Assembly: GCA_009760855.2 (NCBI GenBank) | Contig: WPIO01000017.1 | Location: forward strand, 622,001 to 686,000 | Length of the DNA: 64,000 nucleotides | Reading direction: 5' to 3' | Source: Cristatella mucedo | Lineage: Eukaryota > Bryozoa > Phylactolaemata > Cristatellidae | In this document: in pieces, positions 63,413 through 64,000 of the stretch | Layout: each line of letters starts with the position of its first letter | Numbering within the stretch: position 1 is the stretch's first letter | Notes under the pieces: model-generated | What the model was told of the DNA's origin: nothing | The model's input: the letters and a program-made list of their open reading frames with translations, nothing else | The model's database searches: none | Position numbers and translations under genes: made by a program

Positions 63413-63892
63413 GTAAGCACTGAATTATGTTACCTTAATTATGCTTTTTAATTTAGTTTTCATTTAATGATACCTTCAGTTTAACTCGTGTAGGTGGTCA
63501 GCTGTGCAAATTGGCGCGCCATGAGGATTAGTGCGAGTGGCATAGCTCTTTTCGCACTGAAATTCGGTGTCACTCAAACATTTTCTGTAGCAAGTTTAAC
63601 TGCTACCTCAAGCATTTCATTCTTCTCAGTAACGCCTTGCATTAGGTATTGATCTGATGTGGCACTACTGCGCTTGGTTGAGAGATGGTTAAAGGGTTAT
63701 CAATTTCTGCATTGCATGCAGACAGGTCACCAACATGGCACCACTGCATGGGCTTGCAGGAGACACTTTTCTTTGGGGTGGGACCAGTCTGTGCGGACGA
63801 TCTTGATTAGCAGGTCTTGTTGTAACCTCTCGATAATTTGATTAGCAAATGACCAAATAACGACTTACTGAGACAGTTACTAATATATGGCA

Positions 63893-64000
63893 CCCGGGGA
63901 TAAACCATTGGAATCATCTGAAGCCACTGGTAAACTGAATGCTTGCCATGCAGACATTCAATGCAATTAATCGGCCAATGGTGTTAAGCTAAACGACGAT
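63893..64000 (+). mobile_element. LINE family B, start of a copy cut by the window edge
   Basis: SEATGKLNACHADIQ followed by KLNDD in a nearby frame matches the B RT block at 53240-53325. The rest lies outside. Confidence 0.75.

Overview
This is a window of animal (metazoan) nuclear DNA, almost certainly from an invertebrate. It has multi-exon genes with GT-AG introns, many degraded non-LTR retrotransposons, tRNA-derived SINEs, a dead Tc1-like transposon and abundant microsatellites. I see no bacterial-type operons, CRISPR arrays or rRNA. I cannot name the species.

Most long open frames are retrotransposon debris. The real content is two spliced genes, which I reconstructed exon by exon by matching splice sites, reading phase and remembered family sequences. 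(1) AOAH, acyloxyacyl hydrolase, a secreted lipase that removes secondary acyl chains from lipopolysaccharide. It is on the minus strand from its signal peptide near 42,578 down to at least 3,274, with 14 recognised exons (1,528 nt, about 509 codons). The C-terminal SGNH histidine block is not seen and probably lies beyond the left edge. (2) Anillin (ANLN), the cytokinesis scaffold. It is on the plus strand from 43,928 to at least 63,412, with 12 recognised exons (2,385 nt, 795 codons). Its AHD and PH domains should lie beyond the right edge. Reading phase is continuous across every junction in both models.

The two genes are divergent. About 1.35 kb separates their start codons (42,579-43,927); this stretch is partly CpG-rich, carries a long CT tract and probably holds both promoters. 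From memory, AOAH and ANLN are also neighbours in vertebrates, so this may be ancient linkage. The two proteins have no known shared pathway.

Layout. 1-2,000: diverged tandem duplication. 3,274-18,108: 3' half of AOAH, with a displaced duplicate of exon 14 split by a LINE. 18,109-42,578: 5' half of AOAH, whose long introns carry nested LINE families A, B and C, an inverted LINE pair, a 54-bp perfect palindrome, CT/CA microsatellites, a roughly 170-bp tandem array and SINEs. 42,579-43,927: divergent promoter region. 43,928-64,000: anillin, with introns holding a Tc1-like element (46,917-48,457), LINE copies and a long inverted repeat (57,107-57,572).

LINE families as used here: A is CR1/L2-like with an (ATT)n tail and a 3' stem-loop; B is CR1/L2-like with a (TACAT)n-type tail; C is related to A and known only from 3' ends. 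Clade names are inferences from reverse-transcriptase motifs, not database results.
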